Below, piece by piece: positions 1 to 6,656 of a stretch of 13,155 nucleotides of DNA (positions are counted from its first letter, which is position 1; each line of letters begins with the position of its first letter). Below the pieces are notes generated by a model. It did not search any database. It was not told the DNA's origin and was given only the letters and a program-made list of their open reading frames with translations. Origin of the DNA: Bacteriovoracaceae bacterium UBA4097. Lineage in GTDB: Bacteria > Bdellovibrionota > Bacteriovoracia > Bacteriovoracales > Bacteriovoracaceae. The DNA is taken from assembly GCA_002381765.1 (NCBI GenBank), contig DFXX01000075.1, forward strand, positions 1 to 13,155, in the 5' to 3' direction. A program made the translations under genes and the position numbers.

Positions 1-70
1 GGACATAATCGCCCAGAAACAACACCTTTTACAGAGTCTGCTTAATTTTTAGACAATCCCAAAACGCATA

Positions 71-97
71 TTGTAAGTAATTTCGACCCCTTATAAT
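71..97 (+). promoter_or_regulatory. Candidate promoter for pilin 1
   Basis: A perfect TATAAT lies at 92-97. The best -35 partner is TTGTAA at 71-76, with a short 15-bp spacer. The expected transcript start near 104 would leave a leader of about 78 nt before the pilin ATG at 182. The -10 box is convincing, while the -35 match is only fair. Confidence 0.45.
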
Positions 98-170
98 ACC
101 GAACCCTCTCAGTCAATCCTGGCATACGCCATGCATTACTTATTCCCAAGAAACACTTACATTTCATCCG

Positions 171-175
171 AGGGG
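171..175 (+). promoter_or_regulatory. Ribosome binding site fixing the pilin 1 start
   Basis: AGGGG lies 6 nt before ATG 182. The in-frame ATG at 131 has no comparable site. The protein from 182 begins with a textbook signal peptide and matches pilin 2 in length. Confidence 0.75.
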
Positions 176-181
176 ATACAA

Positions 182-643
182 ATGAAAAACTTTATCGCAC
201 TTTCCATCGCAACTCTTAGCTTCTCATCATTTGCTGCGACTCAAGCTGATCTTCTTTTAAAAGGTGTGGTGTCCCCTATTCTAGAAATTTCCATCGACCA
301 TGAAGCGGTAGCTTCAAATCTTGATCTTGGCCAGAAGGCCACTAGTCTTAAGGTCGCTACCCTGACAGAAAAATCAAATTATCATTCGGGATATAAGATT
401 AAGGCCAAATCTACCAACTCAGGTAAGCTCGTAAATACAAGTGATGCTAATAGCTTCGTAAACTACACCCTTACCTATAACGGCAGCAATGTACCTCTGA
501 CTTCAGCTAGCACGCAGATTTACCAAACCGCCAATTTAAGAGGCACCTATACTAAGGACTTAAAAATTTCTTATAATCAGCCAAGCGAATTATCTGCTGG
601 TAATTATACAGATACCGTTCAGTTTACTATCGAAGCTAACTAA
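182..643 (+). CDS. Chaperone-usher pilin subunit (pilin 1)
   Basis: This is a 153-residue exported fimbrial subunit. Residues 1-18 form a signal peptide (lysine near the start, hydrophobic core, SSFA before the cut). The 135-residue mature part starts ATQADLLLKGVVSP, an alternating hydrophobic stretch like the donor-strand extension that links chaperone-usher subunits. It ends AGNYTDTVQFTIEAN, the usual last-strand pattern of pilins. It has no cysteine, so the Ig-like fold has no disulfide. It aligns without gaps to pilin 2 at 1051-1515 (99 of 135 mature residues identical by hand count), with residues 41-80 of the mature part nearly invariant. Being first in the locus and followed by a stem-loop, it is a good candidate for the major shaft subunit. 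This is inferred from position and fold pattern, and shaft versus minor role cannot be settled from sequence. The start at 182 is preferred over 131 because of AGGGG at 171-175. Confidence 0.88.
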   Translation: MKNFIALSIATLSFSSFAATQADLLLKGVVSPILEISIDHEAVASNLDLGQKATSLKVATLTEKSNYHSGYKIKAKSTNSGKLVNTSDANSFVNYTLTYNGSNVPLTSASTQIYQTANLRGTYTKDLKISYNQPSELSAGNYTDTVQFTIEAN

Positions 644-674
644 TACCAGATTAAAGTAATCAGCTAATGCGTCC

Positions 675-712
675 GATAGGTCCTAGGTATGAAGAAATCC
701 CTAGGACCTATC
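675..712 (+). repeat. 13-bp inverted repeat around the small-ORF start
   Basis: Left arm GATAGGTCCTAGG (675-687) and right arm CCTAGGACCTATC (700-712) pair perfectly around a 12-nt loop (688-699). The loop holds the ATG (689-691) of the 79-residue ORF, and the only Shine-Dalgarno-like bases (AGG at 678-680 and 685-687) lie in the left arm. No T-run follows, so it is a poor intrinsic terminator. It more likely sequesters the start region or protects the 3' end of the pilin 1 message. Confidence 0.75.
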
Positions 713-928
713 CTCATCCTGCTCTCTCTCTCAGCTCAAGCAAGCTCCACCAGTAGCACCCTCTTTCTTAGGGCGGTGGTACCAGTGGCCACTTCTCTAG
801 AGATCGAAATGGGCCAGGATGGACCTCGTGGAAAGCTCTCTACCAATACGGGCAAGTATCGGGCCCAGCCTAAGTTTGAAATTAAGAAAGATTTAAAGTC
901 TTATGTCGTTCTGGTCACTCATCCCTAA
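689..928 (+). CDS. Short pilin-like exported protein (79 aa)
   Basis: This is a small secreted protein of unknown role between the two pilin genes. Residues 1-18 look like a signal peptide (MKKSLGPILILLSLSAQA). The next stretch, SSTLFLRAVVPVATSLEIE, closely resembles the start of mature pilin 2 (AELFLKGVVAPRLDISI), so it seems to carry a donor-strand-like extension. After that there are only about 45 residues, ending SYVVLVTHP, far short of a full pilin domain of about 115 residues. It could be a decayed third pilin, or a genuine small subunit whose extension can plug a neighbour but which offers no full groove of its own. No pilin-like sequence continues in other frames after the stop. Its start codon lies in the loop of a 13-bp hairpin and its ribosome binding site is weak. 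Expression is therefore uncertain. Confidence 0.6.
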   Translation: MKKSLGPILILLSLSAQASSTSSTLFLRAVVPVATSLEIEMGQDGPRGKLSTNTGKYRAQPKFEIKKDLKSYVVLVTHP

Positions 929-992
929 ATAAACAGGCCAATTATGCCTACCTGCTTATAAACCTCCTTACATATTAAGATGGCACTAACAG

Positions 993-1014
993 TTGGTGTT
1001 GTTTTTAACACCAA
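993..1014 (+). repeat. Stem-loop in the leader of pilin 2
   Basis: TTGGTGTT (993-1000) and AACACCAA (1007-1014) pair perfectly around the loop GTTTTT. The hairpin lies 37 nt before the pilin 2 ATG and is followed by a near-palindrome AAGAAATTTTCTT (1013-1025). It lacks a clean downstream T-run, so a leader or attenuator structure or a protein-binding site is more likely than a terminator. Confidence 0.5.
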
Positions 1015-1050
1015 AGAAATTTTCTTAAAAGTGTTAAGGAGTCTCCAATT

Positions 1051-1515
1051 ATGAGTAAGTTTGTTATTCCCCTTTCCCTGTTTCTTATAAGTGTTTCGAC
1101 CCAAGCAGCTACCCAAGCAGAACTATTTTTGAAGGGAGTCGTGGCCCCGAGACTAGATATTTCTATTACCCATGAAACCATTGCCTCAAATTTAGATCTT
1201 ACTGCTCAAGCAAGTAATATCAAGGTGGCAACCCTAACTGAGAGTTCAAACTATCACTCAGGATACAAGGTAAAGGCGAAGTCAACTAATGGCGGAAAGC
1301 TGGTGAATACAAGCGATGTAAATAGTTTTGTTAACTATAGCCTAACTTATGCGGGAACCAATGTCCCACTCACGACTTCTCCTTCTCAGGTTTACACAAC
1401 TAGTAACCTTAAGGGGACATACACTAAAGAGCTAAAAGTCTCTTATAACCAACCAACAAATCTTTCGGCCGGTAGTTATGAGGACACTGTTCAGTTTACG
1501 ATCGAAACCAATTAA
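1051..1515 (+). CDS. Chaperone-usher pilin subunit (pilin 2)
   Basis: This is a 154-residue exported pilin, paralog of the subunit at 182-643. The signal peptide spans residues 1-19 and ends STQA. The 135-residue mature protein begins ATQAELFLKGVVAP (donor-strand-like extension) and ends AGSYEDTVQFTIETN. The central block NYHSGYKVKAKSTNGGKLVN is almost the same as in pilin 1. Most differences are conservative swaps or fall around mature positions 31-40 and 91-100, likely surface loops. The codons differ at many synonymous sites, so the duplication is not recent. A strong AAGGAG (1036-1041) lies 9 nt before the ATG. There is no cysteine. A strong hairpin follows at 1524-1549, so much of the transcription probably ends here. 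It may be an alternative or co-polymerised shaft subunit. Confidence 0.88.
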   Translation: MSKFVIPLSLFLISVSTQAATQAELFLKGVVAPRLDISITHETIASNLDLTAQASNIKVATLTESSNYHSGYKVKAKSTNGGKLVNTSDVNSFVNYSLTYAGTNVPLTTSPSQVYTTSNLKGTYTKELKVSYNQPTNLSAGSYEDTVQFTIETN

Positions 1516-1523
1516 ACACATTT

Positions 1524-1549
1524 CTAGGGTGGACCTGCCTCCACCCTAG
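1524..1549 (+). terminator. Stem-loop terminator or attenuator after pilin 2
   Basis: CTAGGGTGGA (1524-1533) and TCCACCCTAG (1540-1549) form a perfect 10-bp GC-rich stem with a 6-nt loop, followed by TTTCACTCTT. The T-tract is imperfect, which suits partial termination between abundant pilin message and the scarcer chaperone-usher message. Confidence 0.65.
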
Positions 1550-1564
1550 TTTCACTCTTATCCT

Positions 1565-1600
1565 GAAAACGTTTTCCTTTCATTTACATCCCAGTATAAT
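1565..1600 (+). promoter_or_regulatory. Internal promoter with palindromic operator before the chaperone gene
   Basis: TATAAT at 1595-1600 is a perfect -10 box. With a 17-bp spacer the -35 position falls at 1572-1577 (TTTTCC), overlapping the perfect 12-bp palindrome GAAAACGTTTTC at 1565-1576. A palindrome with a central CG of this kind resembles LacI/PurR-type operators, and bound protein would block polymerase. The transcript would start near 1607, giving a very short leader of about 14 nt that still contains AAGGA at 1610-1614. The promoter and operator reading is inference. Confidence 0.5.
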
Positions 1601-1620
1601 TTAAGGAACAAGGATTTTTT

Positions 1621-2310
1621 ATGAAACGCCTGCTCCCCCTTCTTTTTCTTCCACTCCTCTTCTCCTTCACTTTCTCTCCTATGTCTGAAACCATTGAACT
1701 CAAAGGCGAACGTAAAGGGGCGCAATTCACCATTCAAAATGAAGGGGCTTCAAACATAGCGGTTGAGCTTACTGTGAAAGAAAGAGTCATGGATGAAGAG
1801 GGAAAGGAAGAACTTAAAGATACCAACGACGTGAGCATCTTCCCTCCTCAGATCATTGTATCTCCGGGAGTGAAGCGAACCATCCGCGTGAGTTATAACG
1901 GCAAAGATGACATTAAGATGGAAAAGAACTATCGGGTGATAGCAGAGCAGCTGCCACTTAACGTAGATGAAAAAAATAAAAGTAATACCGGCATCAAGAT
2001 GCTTATGAAATATGTCGCAGCTCTCTATGCAGCTCCGGACAACACTAAATCCGAAATTCAGCTTCTCTCCCAGACTTCCAATGGAAAAGAAATGAAACTA
2101 GTTATTGAGAACAAGGGTGGAAGGCATCAGCTTATCAATAATCCAGTCATAAAATTTCTCCATAAAGGAAATAAAGGAGAAATCAAGGCTTCGGACTTAC
2201 CGGGTCTTGCCGGCGAAAATATTTTAGCAGGCCATAAACGAATATTCATAATTAAAACATCAAAGACAATTCCAGAAGACGCTAGGCTAGAATTAAAATT
2301 TGATGAATAA
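1621..2310 (+). CDS. Periplasmic pilus chaperone, PapD-like
   Basis: This 229-residue periplasmic chaperone would bind pilin subunits as they leave the Sec channel, complete their Ig fold and hand them to the usher. The signal peptide is about residues 1-19 (KR then leucine/phenylalanine-rich). Domain 1 shows family landmarks: TIQNEGASNIAVEL, then FPPQIIVSPGVKRTIRV, then NYRVIAEQLPLNV, matching the FPPQ, PGxxRxxRV and YRxxxEQLPL signatures of pilus chaperones. Next comes MKYVAALYAAP, the usual hinge region into domain 2 (about residues 140-229). There is no cysteine, so the domain 2 disulfide found in some relatives is absent. Length is normal for the family. AAGGA at 1610-1614 supports the start. 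The gene overlaps the usher gene by 8 nt. Confidence 0.9.
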   Translation: MKRLLPLLFLPLLFSFTFSPMSETIELKGERKGAQFTIQNEGASNIAVELTVKERVMDEEGKEELKDTNDVSIFPPQIIVSPGVKRTIRVSYNGKDDIKMEKNYRVIAEQLPLNVDEKNKSNTGIKMLMKYVAALYAAPDNTKSEIQLLSQTSNGKEMKLVIENKGGRHQLINNPVIKFLHKGNKGEIKASDLPGLAGENILAGHKRIFIIKTSKTIPEDARLELKFDE

Positions 2311-4684
2311 ATCTCTCCTGATCTTTATCCTTATAGGCATCTGCCTACCTTTTAAGATCTGGGCGCAGACTCTGAGTCCTATTACCTATAAAGCGACTCT
2401 TCCGGTTTATGACAATAACAAGCTTATTGGAGAAACCCTGGTGGAACTTGAAGGAGAAAAGCTCAATTGGATCGATAGAGATACCTTGGTTAATGCCCTT
2501 CAAACTTATTTGCAACAAGAAATTATCCAGGAAGTAAGATCTCTTCCGGATAGACTTACTCCAGAAATACTTCCCTTTCCTTTAAAGTTTAATCCTGAAG
2601 AATTGAAATTAGAGACTTCTATAGATCTTAATCAACGACAAAGAAGAAGTACCGATCTGGGTATGGATTTAGAGGATGAAAAGAGGCTTGCCATCAAGCC
2701 TGCTCCCTTCGGTGGAGCAGTTAACTTCAGACTTGAAAAGAACTGGGGAGCAGAGCGACTGGGAGGAGACTCCTTTACCGGGCAATTCAATTCCTTCATC
2801 AATTTTCATTCTTTCGTTTTTGAGAACCAAACCTACTATCAGGATAACCTTGAGAACCGATGGTACCGGGGAGACACGAGACTCGTAAAAGATTTTCAGG
2901 AACATGATATTCGAGTGCAGGCCGGTGACATCTATCCTCAGATCCAGGGCTTTATGGCGCCTCGCCCTCTGGGTGGGATAAATATTCAACGTAATTTTTC
3001 GCTAAATCCTTACCGCTTACCCTATCCCACGGGTCATCAGAACTTTACCTTAAAGTCTCGCTCCTTTGTTAAATACTACGTCAATTCAGTCTTAATTAAG
3101 TCAGAGTATCTTCAGGCAGGAAACTATAGTGCCAAGGATATTCCTCTTAACAATGGTCTAAATACTGTCATGATCGAGGCCACAGATGATTTAGGACAGA
3201 AGCAGGTTTTTGTCTTTAAATCCTCTTCTGATATAAACTTATTGAATGAGGGAGAGAGCCGTTTTGACTTAAGTTATGGTCTTCCCTTTTTTGAGAGAAA
3301 CTATAAACGTGAATACACCGATGAAGATGGTAAGGTCTTCTCAGGTTTTTTTCAGTACGGAATAAGCTCCATTTTCTCAAGTTCAGTTTATTTGCAGAAC
3401 CAGGGAAACTTTAATCTCTATGGTTCTGACCTCATTAATGCGACACCAGTGGGTAACATCACTTTAGGCCTTGCCAGATCTTCCTTAAATGAGAAAGAAG
3501 GCAATGCCGCTAGCCTTGGCTATCAACTCATCACCCAAGGACGTAAATGGTTTCATTCTCAAACCCTGGCCATACGTTATGAAAGCCGAAGTGAAGGTTT
3601 TATAACTTCTCTCATGGATACTAACTCTCCCGTCAAGAATAACTACTCAGCAAACTATACGGTTCCTATCTCTAATCTTCTCACCTTCTCGGTAGGAGGA
3701 AACTATGGAGAAGTGAGAGGAGAGAATTTAGCTGATCGTTATGGCCATGATGTAAACCTGAGCTTCAGGATATCAAACCACCATAATATAGCTTTCTATG
3801 CCAGTCGCAATAGAGATGAGTTCAAAAACTGGAATGATCTAGCTTATGTCTATCTCACCCTTTCGATACCGGAATCTAATCACTATGTGTCGGGTCTCTA
3901 TGATCAGAAACTCAAAAGCACCCGAGTTAATGTCTTGAGAGATAACCAGAACAAGTTATATACCTTCAGAACTCAGGGTATTGCTGAATACTCGGAAGAG
4001 AGACAAAATGGCGAACTCGACCTGGTCTATCCTACTCAAGTGGCGGACTTTGGAGGAAGGATTGTAGGCAATAGTACGAACGCTGAAGAGACTGCAACCC
4101 GAGGTAGTTTAAATATTAACTCCTCATTGGTTTTTGCCTATCAGAATCAGGAATTTGGCATGGGGGTTTCCAGACCCATCTATGGCTCGTTGGTCATCTT
4201 CAAGCCTGAGGAGCGCTTAAGTGATCAGAAGATTGCCTTAAAATCTTCATCTCCTTACACTGAATCTCAGACAGGTCTCTTAAATGAAATCGTCTTCAGT
4301 AACCTCATTCCCTATCAATACCGAGACGTTCAACTCGATCCCACCTATCTTGATCGAGGTAGAACGCTGGCAAAAGAGAGATTTATTCTCTTCCCTACTT
4401 ATCGAAGTGTGCATCTCGTGAAGCTAGCTGAGAAGGGAGCGGTTATACTAAGTGGAAGGCTGGTTAATCCGGACGGCTCTCCTATTGCTCTTCAGGTCGG
4501 ACGTATTGGAGAGATTGTCTTCTTTACCAATAGAGATGGTGAGTTTTTTGTTGAAGGCATAGAACAAGGGCAACATAAGCTTAGTCTGGAAGGCCGGGAA
4601 CATGGAGCCACTTTTAGTATTTCTAAAGATGATCGCGGAATGGTAAATCTAGGCGAATTAAAGATTAAGGAAAACGAGCTATGA
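2303..4684 (+). CDS. Outer-membrane fimbrial usher
   Basis: This is a 793-residue usher, the outer-membrane channel that receives chaperone-subunit complexes and assembles the pilus. The signal peptide ends near residue 21 (FKIWA). An N-terminal periplasmic domain (about 25-130) follows. A beta-barrel rich in alternating aromatic strands starts near residue 135. Around 245-310 lies a small beta domain (FTLKSRSFVKYYVNSVLIK ... LNNGLNTVMIEATDDLGQ) that fits the usher plug. The barrel continues to about 700, and a C-terminal beta domain (about 715-790) resembles the carboxypeptidase-regulatory type (SGRLVNPDGSPIALQVGRIG). The mature part has no cysteine, so the C-terminal disulfide of classical ushers is missing. 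The length is at the short end. ATG 2303 is chosen over TTG 2300. It overlaps the chaperone stop by 8 nt and has no strong ribosome binding site, so it is probably translated by coupling. Confidence 0.88.
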   Translation: MNKSLLIFILIGICLPFKIWAQTLSPITYKATLPVYDNNKLIGETLVELEGEKLNWIDRDTLVNALQTYLQQEIIQEVRSLPDRLTPEILPFPLKFNPEELKLETSIDLNQRQRRSTDLGMDLEDEKRLAIKPAPFGGAVNFRLEKNWGAERLGGDSFTGQFNSFINFHSFVFENQTYYQDNLENRWYRGDTRLVKDFQEHDIRVQAGDIYPQIQGFMAPRPLGGINIQRNFSLNPYRLPYPTGHQNFTLKSRSFVKYYVNSVLIKSEYLQAGNYSAKDIPLNNGLNTVMIEATDDLGQKQVFVFKSSSDINLLNEGESRFDLSYGLPFFERNYKREYTDEDGKVFSGFFQYGISSIFSSSVYLQNQGNFNLYGSDLINATPVGNITLGLARSSLNEKEGNAASLGYQLITQGRKWFHSQTLAIRYESRSEGFITSLMDTNSPVKNNYSANYTVPISNLLTFSVGGNYGEVRGENLADRYGHDVNLSFRISNHHNIAFYASRNRDEFKNWNDLAYVYLTLSIPESNHYVSGLYDQKLKSTRVNVLRDNQNKLYTFRTQGIAEYSEERQNGELDLVYPTQVADFGGRIVGNSTNAEETATRGSLNINSSLVFAYQNQEFGMGVSRPIYGSLVIFKPEERLSDQKIALKSSSPYTESQTGLLNEIVFSNLIPYQYRDVQLDPTYLDRGRTLAKERFILFPTYRSVHLVKLAEKGAVILSGRLVNPDGSPIALQVGRIGEIVFFTNRDGEFFVEGIEQGQHKLSLEGREHGATFSISKDDRGMVNLGELKIKENEL

Positions 4685-5610
4685 AAACAATCCTCCTTCT
4701 TATGGGTATTCTATATTCTAGCTTTCTTCTAGCTACTCCTGAATGTGATTACCACTTCTCGCTGTCTAATGCCACCATTGAGATAACCGAAGGAGCTCAG
4801 GTCATTGAACAAAAACTATCTATTTGGAGAGGTCAAAATTCTCCTGATGGCAGATGTTCTCGCTACCGGGTATTTTTCTCAAAGGGGCTTGCTAATGATT
4901 ATCAAAGACAAGCCAAAAGCATTTGGGGCCGATCTCTTAATTATAATCTTCATAAAAGTGTCAATCAGGTTGGGATTCTTAAAGATATTAATGATGCCGT
5001 TAATAGCAATGAATTTCTTGAAGGAGTCGCTCCCCATAAATTCACCACTTATCGAGATGAGTTTTTCATCTCTGTACCAGGTCTCAAGGGCAGCAATATT
5101 GTGAGTGGCCTCTATTATGATAATCTGCAGGTAACTATCTACGGCTACAATGAATCAAGTGGAAAATACCTGTTTGAAGAAACCACGACATTTACCTTCC
5201 TTACTTTTATTCCCAAAAGAGTTCAGGTAAGTATCATCGATGAAGGAGGAAGTTTTGATCCATCTTCCACAAGTAAAACTTTAGACTTCGGTCTGCTTTC
5301 TCAAAATCAGGAGAAGTCAGCGGATATTAGAGTCGTCTCTAATGGATCTTACAGACTTAAACTTTCTTCCCAAAACAACAGTAAACTTAAACAGGGCCAA
5401 GGTGAGACCATTGCCTACTCCCTCAATGTAAATGGAAACAATGTTTCTCTTGCAACTTCTTCGGCCAATCCCGTGACCATTGGTTCAGGAGGAACAACTT
5501 CTGAAGCCGGCGACCGTTATAATTTAAGAATTAAAATTCTGGAGAACACGACTCACAAATCAGCAGGAGTCTATCAGGATGCCATTACTATTACGGCCAT
5601 AGCCAATTAG
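4681..5610 (+). CDS. Two-domain pilus tip subunit (putative adhesin)
   Basis: This 309-residue protein is the likely pilus tip. A signal peptide of about 18 residues is followed directly by C22. C22 and C59 are the only cysteines and could form a disulfide in the N-terminal domain (about 22-176). That domain contains RYRVFFSKG, LNYNL (86-90) and SGLYYDNLQVTIYGY (142-156), reminiscent of spore-coat-U/Csu-type domains of archaic chaperone-usher pili. The C-terminal domain (about 180-309) is pilin-like: SNGSYRLKLSSQN, YSLNVNGNNVSL and the ending AGVYQDAITITAIAN mirror the pilins at 182-643 and 1051-1515. The mature protein has no obvious N-terminal donor extension, as expected for a tip that begins assembly. 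The gene overlaps the usher by ATGA, with AAGGA at 4667-4671. It ends convergently, overlapping the hydrolase gene by 4 nt. Its adhesin role is inferred from position and architecture, and the ligand is unknown. Confidence 0.8.
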   Translation: MKTILLLMGILYSSFLLATPECDYHFSLSNATIEITEGAQVIEQKLSIWRGQNSPDGRCSRYRVFFSKGLANDYQRQAKSIWGRSLNYNLHKSVNQVGILKDINDAVNSNEFLEGVAPHKFTTYRDEFFISVPGLKGSNIVSGLYYDNLQVTIYGYNESSGKYLFEETTTFTFLTFIPKRVQVSIIDEGGSFDPSSTSKTLDFGLLSQNQEKSADIRVVSNGSYRLKLSSQNNSKLKQGQGETIAYSLNVNGNNVSLATSSANPVTIGSGGTTSEAGDRYNLRIKILENTTHKSAGVYQDAITITAIAN

Positions 5611-6611
5611 TAGGTATAAGACTCACCCTGATCCAGAATTCGAAACTTCTCGGGAGAAATTCCCATCTTCTGTCTACTCATATGGAGATCCTTGACAGGC
5701 CTATCATAGGCTTCATCGGTTAATTGAAATGTCCCCATATGCATACCAAAACTTAGAAAAGATCCCAGATCCTCATGGGCCTTAAGCGCTTCCTCAGGGT
5801 TCATATGAAAGGCCCGCATAAACCAACGGGGTTCATAGGCACCGATTGGTAATAAAGATAAAAGAGGAGCTCCAATCCGTTCATGGATCTTAGAAAAGTG
5901 ATTGCCGTATCCCGTATCCCCAGCAAAGTAGATCTTACTGCCGTTATGATCCAGCATAAAACTTCCCCAGAGACTTTCGCACTTATCAAAAAGTCCTCTC
6001 GCCGACCAATGCTGTGAGGGTGCAAAAGTGATCTTCAAATCCTTCACTTGAACTTCATCCCACCAATCTAGCTCTTTCACATTTTGAATACCGGCATTTT
6101 TCAGTAACTTCTCATCCCCCAAAGGAACTAAAAACAGAGGATGGTACTTACCATCCAATCTTTGTAAAGTTTCTAAATCGAGATGATCATAATGGTTGTG
6201 AGAGATGACTACCACATCAATAGGTGGAAGCAGTTCAAATTCTATTCCTGGGGCCCGGACTCTCTTTGGGCCAGCAAATTTAACTGGGCTTGCTCGTTCA
6301 GAATAAATGGGATCGGTCAGCACATTCACCCCGGGAAGCTGCACTAAGAAGCTAGCGTGATTGATGAAAGTTACTACCCCCTTTTTAGTCTCAAGAGGAG
6401 GCAAGGTATAGTTCGAGTTCGGAATGGATTCGGGCCACGGGGAAGTCTCACTCGTGAGCTTCCATTTAAGAACTGTCCAGAAGCTTTTTATGTCGTGTCC
6501 TTCCGGATTGAAAAATTTTTCTCCATCATAGTGATCAGAAATGGGATACTTCTTGGCACTTGCTATGAAAGAAAAAAATAAAACTGCTAGAATAATACTG
6601 AGTTTGGTCAT
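5607..6611 (-). CDS. Exported metallo-beta-lactamase-fold hydrolase (RomA/NAPE-PLD type)
   Basis: This is a 334-residue enzyme with a signal peptide (residues 1-19, ending IASA before KK), so it probably acts in the periplasm. The metal site motif HNHYDH is at 138-143. Further likely ligands follow in PSQHWS, AGDTGYG and the GMHMGTF region. The N-terminal SDHYDGEKFFNPEG and the late FHMNPEEALKAHEDL are typical of the RomA / UlaG-like / N-acyl-phosphatidylethanolamine phospholipase D branch of the fold. Two metal ions (often zinc) and a phosphodiester or lipid-type substrate would be usual for relatives, but the substrate here is unknown. It lies 45 nt downstream of clpB on the same strand, beyond a 13-bp stem-loop, so it may be read partly by read-through. 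Its start is supported by a G-rich stretch (GGATGGGG) just upstream. Confidence 0.85.
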   Translation of the reverse strand: MTKLSIILAVLFFSFIASAKKYPISDHYDGEKFFNPEGHDIKSFWTVLKWKLTSETSPWPESIPNSNYTLPPLETKKGVVTFINHASFLVQLPGVNVLTDPIYSERASPVKFAGPKRVRAPGIEFELLPPIDVVVISHNHYDHLDLETLQRLDGKYHPLFLVPLGDEKLLKNAGIQNVKELDWWDEVQVKDLKITFAPSQHWSARGLFDKCESLWGSFMLDHNGSKIYFAGDTGYGNHFSKIHERIGAPLLSLLPIGAYEPRWFMRAFHMNPEEALKAHEDLGSFLSFGMHMGTFQLTDEAYDRPVKDLHMSRQKMGISPEKFRILDQGESYTY

Positions 6612-6622
6612 CGCCCCATCCG

Positions 6623-6652
6623 AAGAATGCCCCTCCTTAGAGGGGCATTCTT
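6623..6652 (-). terminator. 13-bp stem-loop between clpB and the hydrolase gene
   Basis: AAGAATGCCCCTC (6623-6635) pairs perfectly with GAGGGGCATTCTT (6640-6652) around the 4-nt loop CTTA. It begins 4 nt after the clpB stop. In the leftward reading only TT follows, then CGG, so termination may be leaky. In the rightward reading TTTTAATTATT follows, but no + strand gene ends nearby. The hydrolase ribosome binding site comes right after the stem. Confidence 0.75.
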
Positions 6653-6656
6653 TTAA

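Larger units (their letters stand above)
1..181. other. Upstream region of the pilus locus
   Basis: These 181 bases precede the first pilin. Two short reading frames run in from the left edge, one stopping at 43-45 and one at 50-52. Either could be the last residues of an upstream + strand gene, but neither is long enough to identify. The rest is non-coding leader with a TATAAT box at 92-97. An ATG at 131 is in frame with the pilin but has no ribosome binding site, and its extension would ruin the signal peptide. Confidence 0.4.

Noticed and set aside
1..52. C-terminal end of an upstream protein
   Set aside because: Two frames stay open from the edge to stops at 43-45 and 50-52, but 14 to 16 residues cannot show which, if either, is real.
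121..141. Small hairpin TGGC-ATAC-GCCA in the pilin 1 leader
   Set aside because: Only 4 bp pair with a 4-nt loop, too weak to separate from chance.
131..181. Upstream ATG extending pilin 1 by 17 residues
   Set aside because: There is no ribosome binding site before 131, and the extension would bury the signal peptide. AGGGG at 171-175 and the length of pilin 2 support 182.
925..1116. 63-codon reading frame on the - strand
   Set aside because: It lies across the pilin 2 leader and signal region, lacks a ribosome binding site and has no recognisable composition. It is a shadow frame.
2669..2989. Frames on both strands inside the usher gene
   Set aside because: They overlap the barrel-coding part of a clear usher and have no family features.
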